43,246 nt of DNA from contig JAJFKL010000016.1 in the NCBI GenBank assembly GCA_021773235.1, positions 1-43,246 of the forward strand, read 5' to 3'. The stretch is from Gammaproteobacteria bacterium (GTDB lineage Bacteria; Pseudomonadota; Gammaproteobacteria; Eutrophobiales; Eutrophobiaceae). This document shows, piece after piece, positions 16,501 to 23,915 of this stretch (position 1 is its first letter; the number at the start of each line of letters is the position of its first letter). The notes under the pieces were generated by a model. It had not been told where the DNA came from and made no database searches. It saw nothing but the letters and a program-made list of their open reading frames with translations. Both the position numbers and the translations under genes were made by a program.

Positions 16501-19346
16501 CGGGTAATGTTGATGGGACGGATGGTAGTAAAGGACAAATTGTAGGTTCTGTTATTAATGCAACAGCAAACACAGGTGCATTAACACTAGATGGTGTGAT
16601 TAATGCGAATAGCGGTGTTGATGTGCAACTCGTTGCCGGTACTGATTTAACCTTAAACACCGGTGCGGAAATTAATGCGACCGGTGCCGGTAATATTATT
16701 CTGGCCGCGGGTGGTGATTTTCATAATGACAGTGGTGATATGACACCAATGGGTGCGACAATAACGAGTACACCTCTTAGTGTTGGCAGTGGCCGTTATG
16801 TGATTTATTCAACGCGACCTGATAATAACCGCGATGATATCGGTACCGATACGAACATGATTGCGCATGACTTTGTTCAATACGATACAAATTTTGATAG
16901 TAATGATGTTATTCCAACATCGTTACCTGCCAGTAACGGTTTTGTTTATTCTGTGCAACCTGTTTTAACCGGCGTTGATGTTACGGTTGATGATCAAAAC
17001 ATTGCTTACGGCGGTGTGTTTGATAATACGCAGTTCACTTTTAATAGTGCCAGTGGTTTTGCTTATGAAGTTGATGGCATGGCGATTGATGTTGCTGAGT
17101 TTGAACTTATTGCGCCTACCAGTTTAACTGCGGCTGATGTTGATTTGGCTCTAGATTCATCTATTGCATTTAGTAACGCGGGATTTGTTTCGGCAGGAAC
17201 CTATACCGATGGTATTGAAGCAGTGATCGCTTCCGGATCATCATTTGAAGGTAAAGGAATTGCGTTAAGTGGCTTTGGTGATTTAACGGTAAGTAAACGT
17301 GATTTGAATGTGACTGTTGCGGTAGATAATAAAGTTTATGACGCAACAACAGATGCAACGTTCTCGATTGATTCAATTGCAGCAGGTGATCTTTTTGCGG
17401 GTGACTTAGTGAGTGTTGATGCTGGCACGTCAATCTTTGATAGTAAGGACGTAGGTACACGAACGGTTACGCTTGTAGGTGAAAGTTTGTCTGGTTCGGA
17501 TGCGGGTAACTATAATTTGAATATTACTGGTAGCACGTTAACGGCAGACATTACTAAAGCGGATTTAATTGTTAACAATGCAGCTGCACAGAATAAAGTT
17601 TATGACCGAACAACGACAGCGGCGGTTACCGGCGCAGCAGTAACCGCATTGTTAACCGATACGGTTAACTTAAATTTAGATAGTGCTAATTTCGACAATA
17701 AAAATGTCGGCACAAATAAAGCTGTAACAGCAAATTATTCGATTAATGGAACCGATGCCGGTAACTATAACTTGATTCAACCAACGGGTTTAACCGCAGA
17801 TATTACTCAGCGCACATTGAATGCGACATTAACTGCGGATAATAAAGTTTATGATCGAGCCATCACGGCGACGGGTGTGTTTGGTGATGATCGTGTTGGT
17901 GGCGATGTATTAATGGTTAACAACGCTGGATTAAATTTTCTTGATAAGAATGTGGGCACAGGAAAAACGGTAAACGCAACCGGATTATCTTTAAGTGGCG
18001 CCGATGCGGGTAACTATGTATTGGCAGGAACTACCGCCAATGATACCGCCGATATTACAGCGCGAACCATAACGGCGAGTTTGGTCGCTAACGATAAGGT
18101 CTATGATGCCCTAACCACGGCAACCGGATTATTGAATGATGATCGTATTGCAGGTGATATATTAACAGTGAGCAATACGGCGATTAATTTTGCTAATAAG
18201 AATGTTGGTGTCGGCAAGACGGTTACAGCGGGTGGATTATCGTTAAGTGGCACCGATGCGGGCAATTATGTATTGGCGGCTATCACAGCTAATGACACTG
18301 CTGATATTACAGCGCGAACCATAACGGCGAGTTTGGTCGCTAACGATAAGGTCTATGATGCCTTAACGACTGCAACTGGATTATTGAATGATGATCGTAT
18401 TGCCGGCGATGTGTTAACCGTGAACAATACAGCGATTGATTTTGCCGATAAGAATGTGGGTGTCGGCAAGACGGTTACAGCGGGTGGATTATCGTTAAGT
18501 GGCACCGATGCGGGCAATTATATATTAGCTGCGGTAACCGCAAATGATACCGCTGATGTCTCTGCAAGAATCTTGACTGCAAATTTGACCGCGGATAATA
18601 AAGTCTATGATGCGAATACAATAGCGATGGGAACCTTTGGCGATGATCGTATTGGCGGTGATGTATTAGGAATTAGTGGTACATCAAACTTCGATACCAA
18701 AGACGTAGGTACAAATAAAACAGTCACGGCAGCAGGCTTAGCGTTAAGTGGAGCCGATGCCGGTAACTATGTCTTAGCTTCTACATCAGTGAATGACTTA
18801 GCAGATATAACGCAAGCGGTTTTAATTGCACTTGCTAATGATGATGCGAAAGTATTTGACGGTATTGCCTATAGCGGTGGTAATGGCGTGAGTTATGCTG
18901 GTTTTGTCGGTGGTGAAAATGCATCAGTATTAGCTGGCACAGCTAGTTTTACGGGTACTTCACAAGGTGCGACTAACCCCGGTGGCTATGCGATTACACC
19001 AGGCGGGTTAACTTCTACTAATTATGCGATTACGTTTGTTGATGGTGGCTTAACGATTAATCCAGCAACGATTGGCGGTGGTGGCTCTGGCAGTAGTGGT
19101 GGCAATAGCGGTTCAGGTGCGACGGGTCCGAACGGTACCTTTAGCAGTTTTCTATCTCTTGTGAATGAAGGTATTGCGAGCTTGAGTTCTGAAGATAATA
19201 GCTATGTCGCTTTTAATAGCGCAACGCTTGCTAATGCCTTGTTTGCTTTACGCGTTGAAATTGGTGACGATGCTTCTGATGTGCCGCCGCTGGCATTTTT
19301 GAGCTGGGCGGCGAGTCGTGGTTTTCTGGAAGAAGATGACGAATAA
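7578..19346 (+). CDS. Giant two-partner-secretion adhesin (TpsA), filamentous haemagglutinin / HMW type
   Basis: The 3922-residue exoprotein starts with a signal peptide (MKLPPLKRQQ..., cleavage near VTANP). A TPS/haemagglutination domain follows (about residues 33-270) with the diagnostic INPNGIVVG and QPNSSAAALNRV. A very long beta-helical, Gly/Asn/Ser/Thr-rich body (about 270-3100) contains five related large modules and many GGxGGxGG tracts. Near the C-terminus are an MBG-like segment (about 3130-3240), then seven 83-87-residue YDG/MBG repeats (about 3240-3830), a Gly/Ser linker and a tail ending FLEEDDE. Only two CxnC-spaced cysteine pairs were noticed in the mature chain. It should be exported by the TpsB encoded 38 bp downstream and act in attachment or biofilm. 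Start uncertain: ATG 7578 or ATG 7590, both with weak Shine-Dalgarno sequences. The reading frame is uninterrupted. Confidence 0.95.
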   Translation: MIGVMKLPPLKRQQCSALIATALLTFTTGVTANPVGEQVIQGQAGFTRSGSNLIITQGSQRVIINWQDFSNANGDLTKFIQPNSSAAALNRVISGNPSALLGDLEANGHIYLINPNGIVVGAGANINTQSFIASTLDVADADFMSGGDLNFVGDSQKTIENLGTINGGNGDVFLIAKHVDNSGTIKSEGHVGLAGGNDVLLKASGDDRLSVRVTDKDGSVNQSGLIEATRIELKAANNNPYALAINHDGISRATSAVNKKGRIILSGGDKGEVRISGTLDASGKGEGETGGQVIVLGEKVGLFDEAKIDVSGDAGGGEVLLGGEQQGAVAVAGETNTDVLYIDDDAEINADAITEGDGGRIITWANHTNRAFGDISARGGAVSGDGGFVEISGGHYFEIGGTPDVTASNGLGGHWLIDPSGNDLNIVFGGANTNINAANPFATTDDAASLGWNLIRAGLIAGTTVTVTTTNSGTSSENGNINVNTDLDYNGIGTLGKTLTLNAIGDINFNNKIFDSVGVDDILNLNLFAGGGINLDADGSVVSGTFNATTFDGVGGTFEVEAGTTFTVKGMGSTFDSTINAYDYNFAGTLNYDDTDTLNLVQRPSSTGFGIGAATCGGSCDTLIDNAELNRIFVPNGTLNFSANSRLFVKDVAAANTDQINAVKLNSSGGDIEFEAGTGNTFTQLDVNTTNDVLINSSVTATSGDINMQTTGGRISGIGLITANDIGLIASGVNSAIGSSGAGAVNANATGIVTATASNGNGGIFLKNIGDINISSNLVFDSGTGDAELTAIAGSVTTGSSLINFNGTNLTLTTTEGSSNNIVDDRDIQIGSGGINASTTNITFNSADNVIVDGEINAASFTATAGSGVFGADDDAHIGGVGGAGGSGGSLTINAAIISQQDLSINAGHGGFGGNGCTTPGCTGTGGAGGIGGSLTIDGALTSQLGLISLNAGNGGSGGSGGTGGVSGLGALGGGLIINAALSSQQSLTLSAGNGGAGEIGFDGGSIIVNATLTSHQQTLTLSAGDGGSTASLSLGGGNGGSLNINAALTSQQDLTLSVGDAGSDAPGGASGADGTVSGNQIDATSSNGSITVNGRIVADAGSSVSLLAGTAATQLLTLNTPQDLNLTGTGNLSLQGFGFNSANNFNTVDGNISINSGAGDLGLTGTVTATNGDVNLISGGNLTASQLITGNNIGLIASGLNSAIGTSGSAIQTNASGIITATASDGNGGIFLSKLGDFDISNLVLNTDTGDAELTAVDGNLTSGATAFNFTGANITLKTTEDPSNNTAGDRNIQIGSGGISATNTNITLTSADDVIVDGEITAASLTATAGDGKAGVGFIAAIDEPNPLNNGRTGNDGERGGNIVVNQSITSTAGDINLTAGIGGTGAQGENGTGNGTGNFSGNGGNSGGTGGNGVAGGSITVNAALTAQQGLSLTAGTGGNGGSGGSSSHDGGFGSSGINGTSGGTGGNGDAGGSITLNAALSAQQTLQISTGTGGAAGGGGSSHSFGDNGANGQAGIQGQITGNQIDATTTNGNITVTGEINAGTDDVVLNAGDQLSLSDLITANNISLTAAGTDAAIGASGSAVQTNASGIITANASNGTGGIFLSNQGDLQIGNIDSGTGDAALTAVDGAISSGSSLINFGGANLTLTTTEDASNNTAGDRSIQIGSGGISGATTNLTLTSADDVIVDGAINAASVTATVGDGKHASGFNLSSGSLNQRFAGNAGERGGDIIVNETITSQTADINLTAGDGGAGAQGEDATFPDQGGDGGAGGRGGNIVIAAALNSAQDVLLTSGEGGTGNNGGDGEVTGGIGGGTGGKGGDAGDISLTSTITATNNINLTTVRGGDSGAGGEVFISTTTGGTGGDTGDGGDIQLAGLINSTSGNISLNAGFQGRFNTIIGGGSGAAGTAGSLGKITGSDIDVRATNGSVAIGGEINPDVNTNVTLLAGTQTGQTLSITGNPIPGGGGAAAPTNDINLTGSGNLTLQGFGFTYDKNISTETGNININSGDGALSLTSTLSSTNGDVSLTSGDVLTVTGAINAINGDVDLSSVSDLNVSQLITANNVGLIASGMNAAIGNSTIIRTDTTGLITANASTGTGGISLLKAGDFDISNDINFNAGMGNVELEAVDGKLFTDSTTLNVNAANLTLKTAEANNNNTLDDQSITINSGGINATNTNITLVSADDVIINGAINATSVTATAGISRVSSGTFDDPSTTTTAQTGNPGVRGGDVVINQTVTTQTGDINLTAGRGGAGAQGQDGDSNNQGGNGGAGGLGGSIFIAADVNSAQDIILTSGEGGAGLDGGVGGSQSLGVGGGIGGAGGQSGDINVTGSVTATRNINLTTARGGDSGAGGDALIGSSGSDGDTGDSGELQLAGLINSTSGDVTLDTGPTGRFGGGFGGPGAIGSVGKITGSDINVRADAGDIDVNAEVAADTNGNVTLVAGNTLSFAALQDINLTGTGNLTLQSNGFNSANNFSTVDGDISINSGASNITLSGTVNSGNGDLSVTAGGFFNTSTLSGNDITLTHTGNPFMSGIQKDAGGAAVEIQATGKLNVDNANGSAAIINQTGDLQIGTLTGGNAFGLSGGSSSIALTVQDGDLNMDNTSSITNYSNINFTAHNGSIDTGTASLTVAFSEATPSVIHSGVMTLITTEDTAGDHNITIGSGGISDGNITLSSTDDVVVNGAINSDGFSAITGNGAFGVFTSGQNGSDGERGGNININSSIQTNAGVINLTAGRGGDGSRTDVNGGVGGHGAAGGSIIVNGALTANQDLSQSSSGAITVNAGDGGRGAGSIDLGITTTAGNGGQGGDINITGDVTSNIDISLNSGDGEQGGAGSDISGIGGVGGSGGNIDVQGKLAAQQDINVTSGNGGAGGVGTINASTDGTGGNGGNAGNTSLQDTVTAQRHVNLLINTGGDGGDGRSGGGMVGFGTGGTGGNGGVMDLRGAISAQSDIQLIVSNAGDGGSGNVDGTDGSKGQIVGSVINATANTGALTLDGVINANSGVDVQLVAGTDLTLNTGAEINATGAGNIILAAGGDFHNDSGDMTPMGATITSTPLSVGSGRYVIYSTRPDNNRDDIGTDTNMIAHDFVQYDTNFDSNDVIPTSLPASNGFVYSVQPVLTGVDVTVDDQNIAYGGVFDNTQFTFNSASGFAYEVDGMAIDVAEFELIAPTSLTAADVDLALDSSIAFSNAGFVSAGTYTDGIEAVIASGSSFEGKGIALSGFGDLTVSKRDLNVTVAVDNKVYDATTDATFSIDSIAAGDLFAGDLVSVDAGTSIFDSKDVGTRTVTLVGESLSGSDAGNYNLNITGSTLTADITKADLIVNNAAAQNKVYDRTTTAAVTGAAVTALLTDTVNLNLDSANFDNKNVGTNKAVTANYSINGTDAGNYNLIQPTGLTADITQRTLNATLTADNKVYDRAITATGVFGDDRVGGDVLMVNNAGLNFLDKNVGTGKTVNATGLSLSGADAGNYVLAGTTANDTADITARTITASLVANDKVYDALTTATGLLNDDRIAGDILTVSNTAINFANKNVGVGKTVTAGGLSLSGTDAGNYVLAAITANDTADITARTITASLVANDKVYDALTTATGLLNDDRIAGDVLTVNNTAIDFADKNVGVGKTVTAGGLSLSGTDAGNYILAAVTANDTADVSARILTANLTADNKVYDANTIAMGTFGDDRIGGDVLGISGTSNFDTKDVGTNKTVTAAGLALSGADAGNYVLASTSVNDLADITQAVLIALANDDAKVFDGIAYSGGNGVSYAGFVGGENASVLAGTASFTGTSQGATNPGGYAITPGGLTSTNYAITFVDGGLTINPATIGGGGSGSSGGNSGSGATGPNGTFSSFLSLVNEGIASLSSEDNSYVAFNSATLANALFALRVEIGDDASDVPPLAFLSWAASRGFLEEDDE
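10056..15660 (+). repeat. Five divergent large modules in the adhesin body, marked by an IQIGSGGI...SADDVIVDG block
   Basis: A block of the form [QN]I[QT]I[GN]SGGI followed by TNIT..SADDV[IV][VI][DN]G.I recurs at about 10060, 11455, 12570, 14090 and 15580. It is followed each time by a Gly-rich GGxGG region, and between blocks come LITANNIGLIASG and GGIFL motifs. The module length varies from about 1.1 to 1.5 kb, so these are diverged duplications rather than exact repeats. Confidence 0.8.
17295..19070 (+). repeat. Seven tandem YDG/MBG-type repeats near the adhesin C-terminus
   Basis: Units begin near 17295, 17556, 17808, 18060, 18312, 18564 and 18813, about 249-261 bp apart. Each carries a K-V-[YF]-D core and most carry a GxDAGNY ending. 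The family occurs in large bacterial surface proteins, usually as a spacer or ligand-binding array before the C-terminus. Confidence 0.85.
18051..18554 (+). repeat. Nearly identical adjacent 252-bp repeat pair
   Basis: Units 18051-18302 and 18303-18554 start with the same stretch (gatattacagcgcgaacc) and stay close to identical over most of their length, with small differences such as ATATTAACAGTG versus GTGTTAACCGTG. This points to recent duplication or gene conversion inside the YDG array. Confidence 0.85.
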
Positions 19347-19384
19347 GTAATTTTTACAATAATAATAAACACGGTAAATATAAC

Positions 19385-21133
19385 GTGAGTTTTCAGTTAA
19401 ACCATCTTTGTGGTGGTTTGTTTCTATCATTTTTATTTTCAAGCATCGTGTCTGCAGGTTCGCCGGATATAGAACGTATCGCGCCGAAAGAAGTCCCTTC
19501 CATTGAAAGCGGTGAATTGATTCAAGATGATCTTCCTGAAATTGAAGCTAACCCTGATCGTGATGCGGTGTTGGTAGATGCCTTAAAAGGGATTGTGTTT
19601 ATTGATAACGTCAACAAATTAGATCCAACAGGACGAAGTGATGCGAGTGGTATTGTGATTGATGGTGATTTGGGCATTGTTGATCAAAGTGTGTTTGAAC
19701 ATGGTTTTGATGAATTTATAAATCAACCGATCACGTTAAATTTATTAAATCGTATTACCCACGAAGTCGTGCGTTATTATCGAAACAATGATCGCCCCAT
19801 TGTTGATGCACTTGCACCAGAAGGGCAAGACATTACCGATGGCGTATTACAAATTGCGGTAATTCTCGGTAAACGCGGTGAAGTCCGCGTAGAAGGCGCG
19901 CAATATTTTTCTGCAGATAAACTTGCGGAAAATATTCGACTGGAGATGGATGAGACGATAACGCAAAGAGGTTTGGAAGAAGACATCGCCTGGTTGAATA
20001 ACAATCCATTCCGTACTGTGGATGTATTGTTTGAACGCGGTGAAAAGTTTAGTGAAACTGATGTGATATTGGATGTAGAAGATCGTTTTCCATTACGTGT
20101 CTATGGCGGTGTGGAAGATAGTGGTACGGAACTGACAGGTAAGCGTCGTTGGTTAAGTGGTATTAATTGGGGTAATGCCTTTGGGTTGGATCACCAACTC
20201 AATTATCAATTTACCTCTTCGCTTGATACCGATGTATTAAACGCGCACAGTTTTAATTACTCTGCACCATTACCTTGGCGACACACGGCAACCTTGTTTG
20301 GTGCTTATGTGAAATCTGATCCTGATCCGACAACTGCCGGTTTTAATTTGGATGGCGAAAATTATCAATTGGGTTTTCGTTATAATATTCCGTTAACGAA
20401 ATATAAAAAGTTGAATCATGAGTTGGCTTTAGGTTATGACTTTAAACGTAGTAATAACAATCTTGAGTTTGGTGGCTTAAGCGTATTCAGCACCTTCACC
20501 AATGTCTCACAGTTTTCTTTTGCCTATAATGGTAGTGTCTCTGATAAATGGGGTGCAACCAGTTTTGCTAGTACGGTAAATATTAGCCCCGGTGACATGA
20601 TGGGGGATAATCGAGATATCGAATTTGCCGCATCCCGTGCATTCGCATCAGCAGATTATATTTATAGCCGTTTTAATCTAAATCGCGTTACGCGTTTAGC
20701 TAAAGAATTTAGCTGGGTAGCTGAAATACAATTTCAGGTTTCTAATAAAAATTTATTAGGGAGTGAGCAATTCGGGGTCGGCGGCTACCAAACCGTACGC
20801 GCTTACGATGCTTATGCTGCCGTGGGTGATAAAGGTATTTTAATAAAGAACGAAATTCGCTCTCCTGCAATGGCATTACTCAAACATCTCAAGATCACAG
20901 TACCAAAAGAAGAATTACAGTTTTTATGGTTTCTCGATTACGGATCGGTAAAGAATGTTGATCTCTTAGCTGGTGAAGGCGGTACTGACCTGATGTCGAC
21001 TGGTATTGGTCTACGTTATTCCATTGCCCCTTATCTAACCTTTCGTGCCGATTACGGATGGCAATTGAAATCATTAACTGCGACTTCAGCTCGCAAAAAT
21101 CGCCTACACGCCGGGTTTGTTTTGGCCTATTAA
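19385..21133 (+). CDS. TpsB outer-membrane transporter (ShlB/FhaC/HecB family)
   Basis: This 582-residue porter translocates the adhesin encoded upstream. A signal peptide (MSFQLNHLCGG... to VSAG) precedes a periplasmic region with two POTRA-like domains (about 60-240). The C-terminal 16-strand barrel (about 240-582) contains GVEDSGTELTGKRRW and ends in a terminal aromatic Tyr. The L6 loop motif reads QTVRAYDAY, with Ala where FhaC-type proteins have Gly (VRG[YF]); a VRAY form exists in some TpsB subgroups. The GTG start at 19385 is chosen because it begins the signal peptide. The Shine-Dalgarno is weak (GGTAA), so coupling to the adhesin (38-bp gap) is likely. Confidence 0.93.
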   Translation: MSFQLNHLCGGLFLSFLFSSIVSAGSPDIERIAPKEVPSIESGELIQDDLPEIEANPDRDAVLVDALKGIVFIDNVNKLDPTGRSDASGIVIDGDLGIVDQSVFEHGFDEFINQPITLNLLNRITHEVVRYYRNNDRPIVDALAPEGQDITDGVLQIAVILGKRGEVRVEGAQYFSADKLAENIRLEMDETITQRGLEEDIAWLNNNPFRTVDVLFERGEKFSETDVILDVEDRFPLRVYGGVEDSGTELTGKRRWLSGINWGNAFGLDHQLNYQFTSSLDTDVLNAHSFNYSAPLPWRHTATLFGAYVKSDPDPTTAGFNLDGENYQLGFRYNIPLTKYKKLNHELALGYDFKRSNNNLEFGGLSVFSTFTNVSQFSFAYNGSVSDKWGATSFASTVNISPGDMMGDNRDIEFAASRAFASADYIYSRFNLNRVTRLAKEFSWVAEIQFQVSNKNLLGSEQFGVGGYQTVRAYDAYAAVGDKGILIKNEIRSPAMALLKHLKITVPKEELQFLWFLDYGSVKNVDLLAGEGGTDLMSTGIGLRYSIAPYLTFRADYGWQLKSLTATSARKNRLHAGFVLAY

Positions 21134-21299
21134 TCCAGTCTTTTCGTATATATTTATTAGCGTGTGGCGTTATATCAAGTATATGACCAGCATTTTGATA
21201 AAAATAAGTTCATAAATGGTCATTTCTGTATGATCTCATTGTAAAGTTTTCCATATTTTGACCGTTATTATTTTGAATACTAATTTTTACGGAATAAAT

Positions 21300-22979
21300 A
21301 TGATGAACAAGAAGCATATAATACCCATTATTATTTCTATCTTGGTAGGGGTCAGTGTTGGCGTCATTTTTAGGGCGATATTTATCGGGGTTGATTCGTC
21401 TTTACTTCAAGCTGGATTAATAACTGGTCTTGCCGTGTTTTCAAGCAGTCTGCTTGTGTCATGCCTGGTTTCCAGAAGTATGAAGAAAGAGGTTCTCGCT
21501 TTTGATCGAGAATTGGAAGAAATTTTGAATACTTCATCTGCTTCGGTGTCTAGTGAAAATATGCAAACGGGTGTCTTGAAGCCGGCAAAAATAAGGATAG
21601 TGGATTTTATTAAGGATTTTAAAGCGACAGCAAATGAAGTGGTCAAGACTGGTGATGTCGTCGCAATAGGTTCGGCAGAGGTGTCATATTTTCTGGATAA
21701 ATTAAAAAGTACGATCAATAAAAACGTAGGTCATGCGAATCAAATTAGTGTTGCTGTAGAAGAAATATCACAAACTACCGGGGTCATTTCGGATACTGCC
21801 AATACAGTCTCAAGGGTTGTCGGTGATGCTCGTGTTTATAGCGATGAAGGCATTAAAGCGGTAGAGCAGATTAATCAGCATATCCATCAGTTCAAGGACA
21901 AAGTGCAGGCCTCGACAAAAGATGTGCGTCATCTAAATGAGTTGTCCGTCAAGATTCAGGATATTACACAGGTTATTAATGGCGTTGCAGATCAGACAAA
22001 CTTGCTTGCACTTAATGCAGCAATTGAAGCTGCAAGAGCAGGTGAACATGGACGTGGTTTTGCTGTCGTTGCTGATGAAGTACGGACATTATCTCAGCAA
22101 ACAACCAATGCGACCAAAGAAATTGGTCAGATGTTGAATGAAGTAAAACAACAAACAGAAAATTCTGTTACTACAATGAGCTCACTAGAAGAAGGTGTGT
22201 CTGATATTGTCAACATATCGGGAGCTGCGATACAGACTTTTACCAATATCCAAAATAGTACTCAGGAAACTGAAGAAAAAATATATGAAATTAATAGCAT
22301 TCTTAATGAACACGTAACTGCGACAAGTGAAATTTCCTCTTCGGTTATTGATATTTCTCAGCAAATGGAAAATACGGGTGTTCGTGCTGACGAGGTTTCT
22401 GAAGAAGCTTATTCGCTTTCGGAAACAGGAGAAAAACTGAATGTTTTGTTAAGCACTTATGAATTGGGTACTGAGCATGAGACATATCGAAAAGTAGCCA
22501 TCAGCACTGCTACAAAGGTTGCGGCAGTATTTGAACAATCTATAAAGAAAGGTGAAATTAACGAGCAAGAGATATTTGATCGTGATTACCAGTCTATAGA
22601 AGGGACTCACCCAGAGAAATTTAGTACAAAGTTTGATAAATACACTGATAAGGTTTTACCTGCGATTCAAGAACCTATTCTGGACGCGCATGCTGATATT
22701 TTGTTTGCAGGTGCGGTAGATAATAACGGTTATTTCCCCACACACAATCGACGTTATTCACAAACATTGACCGGCGATTATGATACGGATCTTGCTAATA
22801 ATCGCACGAAACGTATTTTCAACGATCGTACCGGTTCGCGCTGTGGTAGTAATAAGGAACAATTTTTATTGCAGACTTATAAACGCGATACAGGTGAGAT
22901 TATTCATGATATTTCAGCGCCCATCTTTGTTAATGGTAAACACTGGGGTGGGTTTAGGATGGGTTATAAAAGCTTATAA
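21300..22979 (+). CDS. Methyl-accepting chemotaxis protein with C-terminal sensory domain
   Basis: This 559-residue chemoreceptor has two closely spaced N-terminal membrane segments (about 6-28 and 35-57) and essentially no periplasmic domain. It lacks a recognisable HAMP domain. The signalling domain (about 150-390) carries the hairpin tip [20 protein letters not shown] and [14 protein letters not shown]-terminal cytoplasmic domain (about 400-559) has [23 protein letters not shown] and HWGGFRMGY, a module seen at the end of other proteobacterial receptors. The start is ATG 21300, with GGA 6 nt upstream; a TTG or other upstream start would add an unlikely extension. Sensing is probably intracellular. 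A strong terminator follows, so the gene is separate from the GTPase operon. Confidence 0.93.
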   Translation: MMNKKHIIPIIISILVGVSVGVIFRAIFIGVDSSLLQAGLITGLAVFSSSLLVSCLVSRSMKKEVLAFDRELEEILNTSSASVSSENMQTGVLKPAKIRIVDFIKDFKATANEVVKTGDVVAIGSAEVSYFLDKLKSTINKNVGHANQISVAVEEISQTTGVISDTANTVSRVVGDARVYSDEGIKAVEQINQHIHQFKDKVQASTKDVRHLNELSVKIQDITQVINGVADQTNLLALNAAIEAARAGEHGRGFAVVADEVRTLSQQTTNATKEIGQMLNEVKQQTENSVTTMSSLEEGVSDIVNISGAAIQTFTNIQNSTQETEEKIYEINSILNEHVTATSEISSSVIDISQQMENTGVRADEVSEEAYSLSETGEKLNVLLSTYELGTEHETYRKVAISTATKVAAVFEQSIKKGEINEQEIFDRDYQSIEGTHPEKFSTKFDKYTDKVLPAIQEPILDAHADILFAGAVDNNGYFPTHNRRYSQTLTGDYDTDLANNRTKRIFNDRTGSRCGSNKEQFLLQTYKRDTGEIIHDISAPIFVNGKHWGGFRMGYKSL

Positions 22980-23366
22980 TTAATAACTGCCAATTAGGCA
23001 GACCACGGCCTAATTTTTGAGAATCACTTCAATTCAGCCATATCACTATGGCCTATATAGTGTAGAAATAATAAATACGCATATTACTCATATCTGTCTG
23101 ATTAGAGAGACGGTATTTACGAGAATAGTCTTTATATTTATTTTAATTCAATATAATCATATGTAAGCAATTGATTATAATAAATATCTTTTAGTATCTT
23201 TGTATTGGTCAATATCTTGCTATGAAGCTGTTTAGTGTAGAAATACATTCATTATTTAAAAAATTAATTTAGAATATCTCATAGAATATAATATTAATAA
23301 TAATGTCATATAAAACAATTGCTTAAGAGCGGTACTAAATCATTTTCATATGTAAGGAAGAGCGGC
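22980..23366. other. AT-rich intergenic region upstream of the GTPase operon
   Basis: This region holds the chemoreceptor terminator (22992-23018) and a hairpin GCCATA-TCAC-TATGGC (23037-23052). A 13-bp direct repeat TAGTGTAGAAATA occurs at 23058-23070 and 23233-23245. The rest is markedly AT-rich and is presumed to contain the operon promoter. No gene was recognised in it. Confidence 0.5.
22992..23018 (+). terminator. Intrinsic terminator after the chemoreceptor gene
   Basis: An 8-bp perfect stem AATTAGGC / GCCTAATT (22992-22999, 23008-23015) with an 8-nt loop runs into five T's (23014-23018), 12 bp after the stop codon. Confidence 0.85.
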
Positions 23367-23915
23367 ATGGCACAAGATAAGAAGAATGAAGAGCAAAATG
23401 GCGGGGAGAATGTCGATAAGATCAGAGACATTCTATTTGGAGAGGAGATGCGTGTTTATGAGCGTCGCTTTAATGAATTGGATCAACGTTTGGTTCGTGA
23501 ACAACAAAAGCTCAAAGATGAGCTGTGTTCACGTCTTACCAAGTTTGAAGGTTTCATGAAAAAAGAAATTGAAAAACTTACGGAGAAAGACAAGCAAGAA
23601 AAGAAAGATCGCATTGAAGGTATTAAGGGTTTGAAGGATAACCTGCAAGAGGTTATCAAAGAGCTTAATAAATCCCTTGATGAAGTTGATGAAACGCTTT
23701 CAAAAGAATGTACTGAGTTGCGCCAGGAGTTACATGATTTATCACAGGAAACGGATACCAATATTAATGCTATGGGAACCCGTTTGCAGGATGCGCTAGA
23801 TATTGAAAGTAGTGATATACATAAAGTCAAAGCGGGCAGAGAAGAACTTGCCGAGCTTTTTACTGAAATCGCATTGCGTTTGAATAAGGATTTTAAGCTT
23901 CCTGCTAATGACTGA
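23367..23915 (+). CDS. Coiled-coil protein, first gene of the GTPase operon
   Basis: This 182-residue, highly charged and soluble-looking protein has no signal peptide or membrane segment. After a short polar lead (AQDKKNEEQNGG) comes DKIRDILFGEEMRVYERRF. Almost continuous heptad-rich helix follows (about residues 30-150; ELDQRLVREQQKLKDEL, KELNKSLDEVDETL). The tail ends RLNKDFKLPAND. AAGGAAG lies 6 nt before the ATG at 23367; an upstream TTG start is unlikely. The last 8 bases overlap the next gene, implying translational coupling. I recognise no named family. In context it is probably a cytoplasmic scaffold or effector binding the neighbouring membrane protein or GTPase. Confidence 0.88.
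   Translation: MAQDKKNEEQNGGENVDKIRDILFGEEMRVYERRFNELDQRLVREQQKLKDELCSRLTKFEGFMKKEIEKLTEKDKQEKKDRIEGIKGLKDNLQEVIKELNKSLDEVDETLSKECTELRQELHDLSQETDTNINAMGTRLQDALDIESSDIHKVKAGREELAELFTEIALRLNKDFKLPAND

Noticed and set aside
8315..16660. Many long antisense open frames rich in Pro, Ser, Leu and Val opposite the adhesin
   Set aside because: They mirror the Gly/Asn/Thr/Ala codon bias of the sense gene and have no domains or start signals; typical shadows of a repetitive gene.
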